In this document: one piece after another, positions 18,300 through 28,637 of the stretch
Layout: each line of letters begins with the position of its first letter
How positions within the stretch are numbered: the stretch's first letter is position 1
Source of the DNA: Planctomycetia bacterium
GTDB taxonomy: Bacteria > Planctomycetota > Brocadiia > Brocadiales > Brocadiaceae
Assembly (NCBI GenBank): GCA_015075005.1
Contig: JABTVC010000001.1
Location: 620,001-684,000 of the forward strand
Direction of reading: 5' to 3'
DNA length: 64,000 nucleotides
Position numbers and translations under genes: made by a program
The notes under the pieces: generated by a model
Told to the model about the DNA's origin: nothing
The model's input: the letters and a program-made list of their open reading frames with translations, nothing else
Databases searched by the model: none

Positions 18300-18455
18300 G
18301 GCATCACGATAAAGGCAAACCCTGAGTGATCAGGGGGCGCAAAGTAAAGGGTCTTTATAAGCCGTTTAAACGGCTTCAACTGCTTCAACAGTTTATAGAA
18401 AGATAGCCTTACCGCCGGAGATGTTTTGTGAATATCTTTGCAGTAAGGCTTTTTT
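18300..18455 (+). ncRNA. Cyclic di-GMP-I (GEMM) riboswitch 2 with overlapping terminator
   Basis: The 5' half is nearly identical to riboswitch 1 (GGCATCACGATAAAGGCAAACC, GGCGCAAAGTAAAGGGTCTTT), with a different P3 arm (AGCCGTTTAAACGGCT). The 3' conserved strand AGCCTTACCGCC at 18405 can instead pair with GCAGTAAGGCT (18440-18450), followed by six T, to form a Rho-independent terminator. Ligand binding should occupy the 3' strand and prevent termination, predicting an ON switch. The gene downstream is the giant secreted repeat protein starting near 18678. Confidence 0.85.
18405..18455 (+). terminator. Terminator arm of riboswitch 2
   Basis: AGCCTTACCGC and GCAGTAAGGCT form the stem with one imperfect pair, followed by TTTTTT. 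The upstream arm is shared with the aptamer. Confidence 0.75.
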
Positions 18456-18478
18456 GTTTAAAAAGCAGAAAATAATTT

Positions 18479-18558
18479 GTAGTGTGGGCGGTTTATCCCC
18501 CGCCAAAATGCCGACCACACCTGTCCTTGACTACGATCGGGGAAGGGATCGGCGCTAC
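18479..18558. repeat. MITE-like dispersed repeat, copy 2 (inverted)
   Basis: GTAGTGTGGGCG ... GGCGCTAC is the reverse complement of the repeat at 15053-15138 over its conserved blocks (CCGCCAAAATGCCGACCAC; GGGATCGGCGCTAC). It lies in the leader between riboswitch 2 and the giant gene. Confidence 0.65.
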
Positions 18559-18677
18559 ATCTTATGGGGGTGTTATTGTGGATTTGCTAACGCTTAATTC
18601 ACCTTAGGGGCTGTGGGCGCGTATTCTTATGTGTTTTAAGAGATCAAATTACTAAATAGAACAGGAGAAAAAGAGAG

Positions 18678-20263
18678 ATGGCTATTTTCAGGAATGGAGA
18701 AGATATGCGAATTGTCCCTGTTTTTTCTAAACCAAGCTTCAGTGTTTGGATGAAAATTTTAGTTTTCATTATTCTTACATTTGCCACTCCATATCTGTCT
18801 GCAACGGCTGCAACATTGTCTCCTCCAATATTAGTTTCTCCAGGGACAGGGAGTGCACCAGGGCCGAGTGTTTCTACCACAACGCCCATCTTTCAATGGC
18901 AATCGGTATCCGGCGCGGACGGGTATACTGTACATCAGCAAATACAATGGTTCAAGCTACGACTTGATATTTGATTCGAGTGTGATTAGGCCGATTACGA
19001 ATACATCGTATATCTTGCCCAGTGGGTATCTGGTGAATGGTGGGCAATATCGGTGGAACATGGCCTCACACAATAGTTCGGGTTACGGGACTCCCAATGC
19101 AAGCCGGATGTATTTTACAGTGTCCATCGTCAGTACGTTACCTGCGTCGAACTTAGTTTCTCCAGGACGGGAGTCACCAGGGCCGAGTGTTTCTACCACA
19201 ACGCCCATCTTTCAATGGCAATCGGTATCCGGCGCGGACGGGTATGCACTGTACATCAGCAAATACAATGGTTCAAGCTACGACTTGATATTTGATTCGA
19301 GTGTGATTGGGGGGCCGATTACGAACACATCGTATATCTTGCCCAGTGGGTATCTGGTGAATGGTGGGCAATATCGGTGGAACATGGCCTCACACAATAG
19401 TTCGGGTTACGGGACTCCCAATGCAAGCCGGATGTATTTTACAGTGTCCATCGTCAGTACGTTACCTGCGCCGAACTTAGTTTCTCCAGGGACGGGGAGT
19501 GCACCAGGGCCGAGTGTTTCTACCACAACGCCTATCTTTCAGTGGCAGTCGGTATCCGGTGCGGACGGGTATGCACTGTACATCAGCAAATACAATGGTT
19601 CAAGCTACGACTTGATATTTGATTCGAGTGTGATTGGGGGGCCGATTACGAACACATCGTATATCTTGCCCAGTGGGTATCTAGTGAATGGTGGCAATAT
19701 CGGTGGAACATGGCCTGCCACAATAGTTCGGGTACGGGACTCCCCAATGCAAGCCGGATGTATTTTACAGTGTCCATCGTCAGTACGTTACCTGCGCCGA
19801 ACTTAGTTCTCCAGGGACGGGGAGTGCACCAGGGCCGAGTGTTTCTACCACAACGCCTATCTTTCAGTGGCAGTCGGTATCCGGTGCGGACGGTATACAC
19901 TGTACATCAGCAAATACAATGGTTCAGTTACGACTTGATATTTGATTCGAGTGTGATTGAGGTGATTACGAACACATCGTATATCTTGCCCAGTGGGTAT
20001 CTGGTGAATGAATGGGCAATATCGGTGGAACATGGCCTCACACAATAGTTCGGGTTACGGGACTCCCAATGCAAGCCGGATGTATTTTACAGTGTCCATC
20101 GTCAGTACGTTACCTGCGCCGAACTTAGTTTCTCCAGGGACGGGGAGTGCACCAGGGCCGAGTGTTTCTACAACGACACCTACTTTCCAGTGGAACAGTG
20201 TATCTAATGCAGACCTTTATGGTCTTTACATAAGTGAATATCCATACGGTGATAACAATATTG
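18678..20263 (+). pseudogene. Giant secreted protein, 5' part: signal peptide and 108-residue repeats
   Basis: ACAGGAG before ATG 18678 starts the frame; a signal peptide is visible (MKILVFIILTFATPYLSATA). From 18831 a unit of about 324 bp repeats at 19153, 19477, 19803 and 20125. Each unit reads LVSPGTGSAPGPSVSTTTP, FQWQSVSGADGYALYISKYN, ITNTSYILPSGYLV, YRWNMASHNSSGYGTPNASR: a fibronectin III-like beta module. The fifth unit is cut by the ISL3 element. Small indels in each copy break the frame, but unit-to-unit identity restores it. c-di-GMP riboswitch 2 lies upstream. The role is probably a surface adhesin or matrix protein (inference). Confidence 0.7.
18831..20263 (+). repeat. Tandem array, ~324-bp unit, four full copies plus a partial
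   Basis: TTAGTTTCTCCAGG marks each unit start at 18831, 19153, 19477, 19803 and 20125, spacing 322-326 bp. Copies are nearly identical at DNA level except for one- to three-base indels, indicating very recent duplication or gene conversion. Confidence 0.9.
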
Positions 20264-21586
20264 GGTTCTTCTCCAAATTAGTCAATAGAAATTGAGGAGA
20301 AATTTCATTAAATCATTGAAAAGAGTGGACATTTGGTGTTTCCTATATACCGATATATAACTTATTTACAGGAGGCCAGCAATGTCCACGTTAAGTATAT
20401 TACCCTATTTCCTTTTTCAGCGGGTAAGAATTACTAAGCAAACTGTTTTTTCTGATGCTGAGTTATCCCAGCTTACTGCAGTACCCGATGAACGATTTCA
20501 CCTAATATGTCATGTGGCAGCAAAGCACAGCGCATTTATCGTCACGACAAACGAGCTTTGCGGGATATGAATCTTGGTTCTGTTCGCGTATGGATAAATT
20601 GTTCGTATCGTAAGATAGCCTGTGAGTCATGCAATCGAATCGTAGTTGAAGACTTAGGTTTTTTCAACCTTACAGTCGTGTTACGCATCGTTTAGCAGCG
20701 TATATTCACGAACTGTGTAAAATGTTAACCATTACCGAGTTGCAAAACATTTTGGAATGAACTGGAAAACAGTAAAAGCAATCGATAAGTTTTTTCTGGA
20801 ACGACAATACGCGCAGACTGACTATCAGCATCTTCGCATACTGGCAGTAGACGAAATCTCCTGTTAAGAAGGGACAGCGCTATTTGACCGTTGTTCTGGA
20901 CTATCTGAGTGGTCGGGTAGTCTGGGTGGGTAAGGAAAGAACAAAGAAACCCTGGAAACCTTCTTTGCCGGTATGACAGAGGAGGAAAGACAGTCTCTTG
21001 AGGCCATTGCCATGGATATGTGGGACCCTTATATTCTTGCAGTAAAAAGCATGTGCCGCATGTCAAGATAGTCTTTGACCTGTTTCATGTAGTATCAGGT
21101 TTGGTAAAGTTATTGACAAGGTACGAAATGCTGAATACCAAAAGCGTCGAAAGAGGACAAGGACGTCTTCAAGGGTTCAAAATATCTTTGTTAAAAACAA
21201 ACGAAATATTCGCAGGAAAAACACCGGGAACATCTCAAACAGCTCTTGTCACTCAATGAAACAATAAATACCGTTCTGATTCTTAAGACAAACTCAAACA
21301 TATTTGGACTTATACCTCACGGACGTGGGCGAGAAAAGCCATTGACGAATGGTGCCCTTTAGCGAAAACGATAAACCATTCTGTTGTGCATAAGTTTGCA
21401 AACATGCTTATGAAACATAGCTATGGAATCTTGAATCACTGTGACTATAAAATTCATACAGAGTAAACTCGAAGGGGTTAATAATAAGATCAAGGTTATC
21501 AAAAGAAAAGCTTATGGATTTCATGACGAACGGTACTTTTCATTAAAAATTATACAAGCTTTTGCAAACTAATTTGGAGAAGAACC
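20264..21586 (+). mobile_element. ISL3-family insertion sequence, copy A
   Basis: The ends are inverted repeats of about 19 bp: GGTTCTTCTCCAAATTAGT at the left and its reverse complement ending at 21586. The flanking 8-mers are CAATATTG and CAAAATTA, 6 of 8 matching, so the target duplication is imperfect or altered. The element is 1323 bp, normal for ISL3. It splits the giant secreted protein gene. An inverted copy lies at 59361-60678. Confidence 0.85.
20382..21572 (+). pseudogene. ISL3-family transposase, copy A (frameshifted)
   Basis: Translated across frames this reads as a full ISL3 transposase of about 400 residues: MSTLSILPYF, a zinc-ribbon-like part with CHVCGSKAQRIYRHDK (the second Cys is disrupted here by an indel), NWKTVKAIDKFF, the DDE residues in LAVDEIS, VAMDMWDPYI-like AIAMDMWDPYI and KLEGVNNKIKVIKRKAYGF. 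At least five single-base indels interrupt it. Copy B at 59375-60561 is broken at different sites, so the consensus is intact. Confidence 0.8.
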
Positions 21587-21587
21587 C

Positions 21588-22500
21588 AAAATTATACGCC
21601 GACTTGCAATGCCAGCAGCTTGAAGGATGTGGCTTTAACGCCAGTTCGTACTCAATGCGTACCCCCTACACTAGGTTTAACGATTATAACACATGGTTGG
21701 GAATCAGACGGCAGGGGGTGGCCCAAAGCTATGGCAGATGCTATTAAAGCTAGATACGGCGCCGATATTCCAATTTATTTTGTAACCCTTATTAAGAATC
21801 ACCTAGATTTGGGTAATATAGTGGTTGATCAAGATCACAGTGACCAGGTACTTGACATTACGACTAAAGGAGGTGCGATAATTGTAATTGATTGGAGCGA
21901 TCTTGATGGAGGCGGTGGAATGGAGTTTATATGTAACTACATGGTTCCCACGAAAGAAATTGGAGATGTTGCATTTGACTATATTTTTGCAAAGTTTCAT
22001 AATAACCATTTATTGACAGAAATCCCAATCCATCTAATTGGCCACAGTAGAGGGGCATCGGTAATGTCAAGAATTGCATATTTACTGGCCCAATCTGGAG
22101 TTTTGGTTGACCAATTAACCACCCTCGATCCACATCCTTTGCCATGTGATTGGGAACGTGAGAAATGGGAACACACCAGTATGAGTATATGGGATAACAT
22201 TATATTTGCTGATAATTATTATCGAATAGGTGGTGGATTAGATGTACCTGATGGAAAGCGATTAGATGGGGCATTTAACACAAATTTAACGGGTATTTTA
22301 ACTGATACCGAACATGCGCATACAGACGTGCATACCCATTATCATGGGACAATCGATTTGGATGCAAAGTCAGTAGGTAGAGACAATGATAAACGGACAA
22401 TTCAAGATGGCTGGTATAATATACTCCTTTTACCGATACGCCAGCCCCGCGACTACACAGGGTATTATTTAGCAGATATGTTCAGGGATCACGAGATGAT
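21588..22500 (+). pseudogene. Giant secreted protein, middle part: alpha/beta-hydrolase (lipase-like) segment
   Basis: After the IS the sequence continues in the same direction with a hydrolase fold: LGLTIITHGWESDG, AIIVIDWSDLDG, HLIGHSRGASVMSRIAYLLA with the nucleophile elbow GHSRG, and TTLDPHPLP. This is the order seen in secreted lipase-like domains. The frame changes at about 21620 and again near 22495, where one G is missing in CACGA(G)GATGAT; after that the reading HDHKTGLHPALGG runs directly into the next segment. It is probably part of the same polypeptide as the flanking segments. Confidence 0.65.
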
Positions 22501-25500
22501 AATCATGATCATAAAACAGGTTTACATCCTGCATTAGGTGGCCCTAATGTCCCTAATCAAAGAACGCCCCCCGACACATTATCCGATAAGGCATACCCTA
22601 ACGTTGGTATGTTGCCTTTAAACACCTATACTTACAAAGCCGGAAATACGATTTCTATCCCTTACTATTATCAAGATGCCAAGACACCGTTGAAGATTTC
22701 GTTTTACCTTGATAATGATACAAATCCATACAATGGTTATCTTAGGGTTATTCGCAATCCTGAAACAAAGGATTCAAGCACAGGAATAATTAAACCCCCT
22801 CCCTTTAATTGGAATACATTTTCTTCTGACGCCGGCACCTATGCTTATATTCAGGTAAAGGCCGAAGCCACAGATGGTACTGGCTGGGTTCATTACGATT
22901 ATTTATTTACCCCCATTAGTATAAATGCAGAGTCAACTGCCCCAGATCTTACGGCACTATCAGTAACAGCGCCAACCCAGGCTACAACGGGAGAGACTAT
23001 TCCTGTGACATTTACGGTGAAAAACCTGGGCAATGGCGCAACAGGAAATTTCGGAAACAGAATCTCTCTAGCCACGAGTGCTTATGGCACTGATATTCGC
23101 CTGGGTGATTTCTCAATGACATCACTTGCCCCCAATGAATCAGGAACAGAAACAAGATACATTACAATTTCAGCAAGTACATCACCGGGAAGGTACTGGA
23201 TTACCGTCTATACCGATGGCCCTGCCCCAGGTTTGGTCAACGAATCTAACGAAGGCAACAACATCGGCAGTACTGCCCCTTATCAAATCAACATCGTATC
23301 TCCTACTTACTCAATCACTGCTTCTGCCGGCGCCGGAGGTTCGGTTAACCCAAGTGGTAGTTTTACCAAGGCTGCAGGCACTGACCAAACCTTTACCTCA
23401 ATTCCTAGTGCAGGTTACATGGTGGGAAAATGGTTTGTAGATGGAAATGCTGTTCAATCCGGTGGCATTATTTACATACTATCTAATATACAGGCAAACC
23501 ACAGCGTTCAGGTAACGTTTGAGAATCAGCCCAGCATCATTCGCTTGGAAGGCGATCTCAATTTTGGTGCAGTGCAGGTGGGCGGCAGTGTTCAGCGACC
23601 GATGACGATCTACAATGACGGGAATTCGATGTTGACGGTGAGTTCCATTAGTTACCCGCCTGGTTTTAGTGGGAATTGGAGCGGGACAATCGGAGCGGGA
23701 AGTTCAAGGCAAGTGACGGTGACCTTCTCTCCTACTGAGCAGAAAACATATACTGGAAATGTAACAGTTACTTCTAATGCGACAAGCGTGACAAACACCA
23801 TGCCTGTGTCAGGAACAGGAACAACTTCGCTCCACAATGTTACTGCCACCATAAACTCCATATCTCCGAATCCAGCCACGCAAGGAACAACAGTTAATTT
23901 CAGCGGAACGGGTTCTGATTCGTCTGGTCATTCTATAACGGCTTATAGTTGGCGTTCGAGCATTGATGGGAATATAGGTACAAGTGCCAGTTTCGGCAAG
24001 AACGATTTATCAGTAGGCTCCCATAACATATATTTCAAAGTTCAGTGCAGTAATGGCACCTGGTCTCCTGAGACTTCCTGGTCAGAGAATCCGCTTGTGA
24101 TAGGGCAGTTGCCATCACATCCTGTGGTAACTGCCACAAGTCCAGCAGATGGTGCGGTAGGTGTAGCAGTAAACACAACCATTAATGCAACATTTAGTGA
24201 GTCAATTGATGCGTCAACGATAAGCGATTATACATTTACCATAAGAAAGATACCCGATCTATTTAAGGTGACTGGTACGGTAACTTATGACGATACGACC
24301 AAAAAGGCCACATTCACACCTTCTGAAAATTTAAACTACTTAACTAAGTATACTGCTACCGTTACCAAAGATGTAAAAGATTTAGCGGGTAATCCCATAA
24401 CCGATGAGTATTCATGGAGCTTTACTACGGTACCAGAGCCTACTCCCACTCCTACGCCAACACCAACCGTAACGGAAGTAGCCCCTAAAGTTTCAGGGGG
24501 TCATTGGCACACCATAGCTTTGAAGTCAGACGGTACAGTCTGGACATGGGGCCATAATTTCGATGGCGAATTGGGAGATGGGACTACCAATACGAGATAT
24601 ATCCCCGCTCAAGTGGATGGACTCAGTAATGTTATTGCCATAGGCGCGGGAAATTATCATACGATAGCCCTGAAGTCAGACGGAACGATATGGATGTGGG
24701 GACATAATGGCTCAGGTGAATTGGGAGATGGGACAACTAGCAATAGAACTACGCCGATTCAGGTGAGTGGCCTTAGCGGTGTTTCTGCTATTGCTGGAGG
24801 AGTTTTTCATACCATCGCCCTGAAATTAGATGGCACGGTTTGGACGTGGGGTGCTAACTGGGTTGGCCAATTAGGAGACGGGACAACTATGGATAAAAGT
24901 ACACCGGTTCAGGTGAGTGGTCTCAGCGAGGTTATCGCTATTGACGGAGCATATCATCATACCGCAGCCTTGAAATCAGACGGTACGGTTTGGACGTGGG
25001 GCGCTAATGATTATGGCCAATTGGGAGATGGGACAAATACGAATAGAACTACGCCAGTTCAGGTAAATGGCCTCATCGATGTTACTGCCATTGCCTGTGG
25101 AGACGATCATACAATAGCCTTGAAGTCGGACGGAACGGTTTGGGCTTGGGGACATAACGATGACGGTCAATTGGGAGACGAGACAACTAACGATAGACCT
25201 ACGCCAGTTCAGGTAGGTGGTCTTAGCGGTGTTACCGCCATTGCTGCTGGAGATGACCATACGGTAGTCTTGAAGTCAGATAAAACTGTCTGGGCATGGG
25301 GAAATAATGGGGACGGCCAATTAGGCGATAGGACAACTACTAACAGAACGGCACCGGTACAAGTAATCGGGCTCGGTGATGTTACTACCATTGGGGCAGG
25401 CAATTACCATACCATCGCCATGAAGGCAGACGGAACAGTCTGGACGTGGGGAGCTAATAATGACGGCCAATTGGGAGACGGAACAAATACGAATGAAAGC

Positions 25501-28500
25501 ACCCCTGTTCAGGCGAACATTAATCTAATTCAGACTGTGACACCTACACCTAATCAGACGCCAACTGGTATGCCAATACCTACGGTAGGGCCAACTCCTT
25601 TGCCGACGCCTTCACCAACGCCAACGTCGGTGGTAACTCCGACTCCATCACCAACACCTACGACAACGCCCCCGCCGATACCGACTCCGATACCCGGCAA
25701 TATTGAATTCCATTACACCTTTGATGAAGGAGTCGGGACGGTTGCCCATGATTCGGCCAGCAGTAATGATGGCACCATCAATGGCGCAACATGGACAACG
25801 GGTAAAGATGGCAGTGGATTGAGTTTTAACGGAAATGACGATTCTGTTCAAATCCCTGGATTCATGGGACAACCCCAGAATATAACCATTTCTGCATGGG
25901 CAAAGTTGAGTTCCAACGATATCAATGGTGCAGAGGTCATTTCCCTGGGAGATCACGTTGCATTGCGACTAGACGGCACCGGCAGCAAAGGGGTTATGGG
26001 ATTTTATTATGATGGTGCCACGTGGCGTACGACTACTACAGGGATATCATATGCAGGAACCGGGTGGCATCACTTTGTGTATGTCGTGGACGATGCCAAT
26101 ACTATGCAAAAGATATACGTTGACGGCGTTGAAAGGGGTTCTACTGCACATACCCAACCGATATCGTATGCGGGGCTGGGTGCCAATACCCTTATCGGGA
26201 AGCACGGTAACGGCAGTGGGAATTATGATTTTAACGGGGTTATTGATGATGTGTGCGTATATAATCGAGCCCTGAACGCCCAGGAAATATTAGCGTTATA
26301 TGATCAACTTCCAGCCCAGGCGACAGCTCCATATGCCCGTTCCAGTATGACAATTGATGGGAATTTAACCGAATCATCCTGGGACATTACAACCGATGTG
26401 AGCAATGTAGTCATTGGAACAGCAAACAACACCGTAAAGTTCGGGGTACTCTGGGATAGTACCTACCTGTACGTGGGCATGACGGTGCTGGATGATACCC
26501 TCCATAATGATTCAACGTATGTCCATGAAGATGATAGTGTCGAGATCTATATTGACGGCGACCATAACCACAGTATTACCTACGATAGTTATGACCGACA
26601 GTTCATCAAGGGGTGGAACGATTCAACCCTCTTTGAGCAACATGGCAAGAAAACAGATGTATTGCACGGCTGGGCGCCCATTTCTGGGGGGTACAGTATA
26701 GAACTGTCCATTCCGTGGAGTAATCTGGGAGTTACCCCCACGGCCGGGATGACCATTGGCTTTAGTGTGGGATATAATGATGATGACGATGGGTCAGGAC
26801 GTGAGGGGCAGGCAGTCTGGATAGGAACGGCAGATAATTATCTGGATACGTCGGCATTGGGAGACATTGTCCTTGAAGAACCACCTCCTTCAGTTACCGT
26901 ACCTTATGTCAGCACGAATCTGGATGTGGATGGAAATGTAAGCGAATCGGATTGGAACATTACATATGATGTAAGCAAGGTGGTCATTGGGACGACAAAC
27001 AACACCGTAAAGTTCGGGGTGCTCTGGAATAGTGCCTGTTTGTATGTGGGCATGGAAGTACTGGATGGCAATCTCTATAATGATTCGACATATGTGCATG
27101 AAGATGATAGTGTCGAGATCTATATTGACGGCGATCATAACCACGGTACGACCTATGATAGTTACGACCGTCAGTTCCTCAAGGGGTGGTTTGATTCAGC
27201 CCTCGTTGAGCAACATGGCAAGACAGCGGGCGTGTTGCACGGCTGGGCACCAATTCCTGGCGGGTATAGCATTGAACTGGCCATACCATGGAGCAATCTG
27301 GGTATTACCCCTGCGGCGGGTGTGACCCTTGGCTTCAGCGTGGGATATAATGACGACGATAACGGGGAAGGACGTGATGGGCAGGCAGTCTGGATAGGAA
27401 CGGCAAATAATTGGCGGGATACATCGGCATTGGGAGACATTGTCCTTGGGGCAGCATCTCCACCAACTCCCACGCCTTTGCCCACCCCCATTGCTACGCC
27501 ACTATTAACGCCAACACCTACTCTGCTCTCCGGTGGTCTGGATGCCCTCTATGCGTTCGACGAAGGAATCGGAACGGTTGCCAATGATTTATCGGGCAAT
27601 GATAATCATGGTACCATCAACGGAGCTACATGGACCATAGGAAAAACTGACTGGGCATTGAGTTTTGACGGGGTGAATGATTATGTTGATCTGGGCAACC
27701 CATCTAATTTACAGCCGGGTGCGGTTTCTCTTTCTGTATGGTTTAAAACAACGGCTGCAAGCGGCATGATAATGCGTAAACGAGGGTATGGATATGGCCT
27801 TGAAGTGGTGTCCTCGGGGAAAATCTCTTTCTGGATTTATAATGCCACTGCCACAAAATTCATGGCAACTTCACTCAATGCCTATAACGACGATCAATGG
27901 CATCACGCCGTTGGTGTTTATGATGGATCTACTGTAAAATTATTCATTGACGGTTCCAAGGTGTCCGCTGAGAGTGCGGATCCGATCTTCTATGGGTCAG
28001 GTGGAATTGCCATAGGCAGAGATGGGAATTACAGCGGATCATATTTCAACGGCATTATTGATGAAGTCCAGGTTTACAATTACGCCTTGAGTGATCCGGA
28101 GATACAAGGTCTGTACAATGCCAATACGGGAGCAAGTAGCATGGCATCTCTTCATTCTCTGGATTTGAACAAGGATACTGACAATGCCCGTATTACACCT
28201 TCAACCGGCATTGCCTTGAAATCCTTCCATGCAGAAGTTGATCATGATGGCAGTGTATCCTTGCATTGGGAAACCGCGGCTGAAGTCGATACTGCAGGCT
28301 TTAATCTCTATCGCTCACGGCATAAGACTGGCAGGTATACAAAGATCAATAATTCGCTCATCAATGCCAGAAGCGATGATCCATCAGGCACCAGATACAA
28401 TTTTATGGATGAACCCGGTCATGGCAAATCATACTATTATAAATTAGAAAATGAGGACCCTTATGGTAAAAGCACCATGTATGACACGATCAAGGTAAGG

Positions 28501-28524
28501 AAAAAATCTTCAGGGAATGAATAG
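22501..28524 (+). CDS. Giant secreted protein, main part: CARDB, Ig-like, RCC1, LamG, CBM9 domains
   Basis: The open part from 22609 has 1971 residues; the reading extends in frame back to about 22501. Domain order: CARDB (about 110-215), a bacterial repeat (YSITASAGAGGSVNPSGSF, 220-300), ASPM/Hydin-like (305-405), PKD-like (410-495), Big_5-like (505-605), Pro/Thr linker, seven 50-residue RCC1 repeats (624-974, HTIALKSDGTVWTWG), linker, LamG (1030-1230), two CBM9-like domains (1239-1420 and 1430-1614), linker, LamG (1644-1840), and a closing domain (LHWETAAEVDTAGFNLYRSR). It has no sortase motif. Seven RCC1 units make exactly one beta-propeller. The domains suggest carbohydrate or surface binding; the upstream riboswitch suggests c-di-GMP control. 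Confidence 0.85.
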   Translation, partial: NHDHKTGLHPALGGPNVPNQRTPPDTLSDKAYPNVGMLPLNTYTYKAGNTISIPYYYQDAKTPLKISFYLDNDTNPYNGYLRVIRNPETKDSSTGIIKPPPFNWNTFSSDAGTYAYIQVKAEATDGTGWVHYDYLFTPISINAESTAPDLTALSVTAPTQATTGETIPVTFTVKNLGNGATGNFGNRISLATSAYGTDIRLGDFSMTSLAPNESGTETRYITISASTSPGRYWITVYTDGPAPGLVNESNEGNNIGSTAPYQINIVSPTYSITASAGAGGSVNPSGSFTKAAGTDQTFTSIPSAGYMVGKWFVDGNAVQSGGIIYILSNIQANHSVQVTFENQPSIIRLEGDLNFGAVQVGGSVQRPMTIYNDGNSMLTVSSISYPPGFSGNWSGTIGAGSSRQVTVTFSPTEQKTYTGNVTVTSNATSVTNTMPVSGTGTTSLHNVTATINSISPNPATQGTTVNFSGTGSDSSGHSITAYSWRSSIDGNIGTSASFGKNDLSVGSHNIYFKVQCSNGTWSPETSWSENPLVIGQLPSHPVVTATSPADGAVGVAVNTTINATFSESIDASTISDYTFTIRKIPDLFKVTGTVTYDDTTKKATFTPSENLNYLTKYTATVTKDVKDLAGNPITDEYSWSFTTVPEPTPTPTPTPTVTEVAPKVSGGHWHTIALKSDGTVWTWGHNFDGELGDGTTNTRYIPAQVDGLSNVIAIGAGNYHTIALKSDGTIWMWGHNGSGELGDGTTSNRTTPIQVSGLSGVSAIAGGVFHTIALKLDGTVWTWGANWVGQLGDGTTMDKSTPVQVSGLSEVIAIDGAYHHTAALKSDGTVWTWGANDYGQLGDGTNTNRTTPVQVNGLIDVTAIACGDDHTIALKSDGTVWAWGHNDDGQLGDETTNDRPTPVQVGGLSGVTAIAAGDDHTVVLKSDKTVWAWGNNGDGQLGDRTTTNRTAPVQVIGLGDVTTIGAGNYHTIAMKADGTVWTWGANNDGQLGDGTNTNESTPVQANINLIQTVTPTPNQTPTGMPIPTVGPTPLPTPSPTPTSVVTPTPSPTPTTTPPPIPTPIPGNIEFHYTFDEGVGTVAHDSASSNDGTINGATWTTGKDGSGLSFNGNDDSVQIPGFMGQPQNITISAWAKLSSNDINGAEVISLGDHVALRLDGTGSKGVMGFYYDGATWRTTTTGISYAGTGWHHFVYVVDDANTMQKIYVDGVERGSTAHTQPISYAGLGANTLIGKHGNGSGNYDFNGVIDDVCVYNRALNAQEILALYDQLPAQATAPYARSSMTIDGNLTESSWDITTDVSNVVIGTANNTVKFGVLWDSTYLYVGMTVLDDTLHNDSTYVHEDDSVEIYIDGDHNHSITYDSYDRQFIKGWNDSTLFEQHGKKTDVLHGWAPISGGYSIELSIPWSNLGVTPTAGMTIGFSVGYNDDDDGSGREGQAVWIGTADNYLDTSALGDIVLEEPPPSVTVPYVSTNLDVDGNVSESDWNITYDVSKVVIGTTNNTVKFGVLWNSACLYVGMEVLDGNLYNDSTYVHEDDSVEIYIDGDHNHGTTYDSYDRQFLKGWFDSALVEQHGKTAGVLHGWAPIPGGYSIELAIPWSNLGITPAAGVTLGFSVGYNDDDNGEGRDGQAVWIGTANNWRDTSALGDIVLGAASPPTPTPLPTPIATPLLTPTPTLLSGGLDALYAFDEGIGTVANDLSGNDNHGTINGATWTIGKTDWALSFDGVNDYVDLGNPSNLQPGAVSLSVWFKTTAASGMIMRKRGYGYGLEVVSSGKISFWIYNATATKFMATSLNAYNDDQWHHAVGVYDGSTVKLFIDGSKVSAESADPIFYGSGGIAIGRDGNYSGSYFNGIIDEVQVYNYALSDPEIQGLYNANTGASSMASLHSLDLNKDTDNARITPSTGIALKSFHAEVDHDGSVSLHWETAAEVDTAGFNLYRSRHKTGRYTKINNSLINARSDDPSGTRYNFMDEPGHGKSYYYKLENEDPYGKSTMYDTIKVRKKSSGNE

Positions 28525-28561
28525 TAGTGGCAGATTTACTATTGCAGCATATGTTTGGTAA

Positions 28562-28601
28562 AACAGGAAGGGGTGTATGTGCGCATACACCCCTTCCTGT
28601 T
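28562..28601. terminator. Perfect hairpin between convergent genes
   Basis: AACAGGAAGGGGTGTATG pairs perfectly with CATACACCCCTTCCTGTT around a 4-nt loop. It lies between the ends of the giant gene (+) and clpX (-). A short T-run (TTTT) follows only on the minus strand, so it fits best as the clpX terminator, possibly working both ways. Confidence 0.65.
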
Positions 28602-28637
28602 AAGAACTGCTGAAGAAATCAAATCTGAGGTATCGTA

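Noticed and set aside
18831..20263. CRISPR array
   Set aside because: The repeats are 324 bp long, coding and directly tandem without spacers.
20382..21572. Programmed frameshifting in the ISL3 transposase
   Set aside because: The breaks are many and differ between the two copies; no shared slippery site is seen.
24478..25530. Non-coding tandem repeat
   Set aside because: The 150-bp period is explained by RCC1 repeats in an intact reading frame.
28562..28601. Small RNA gene
   Set aside because: It is a simple perfect hairpin between convergent genes and fits a terminator better.
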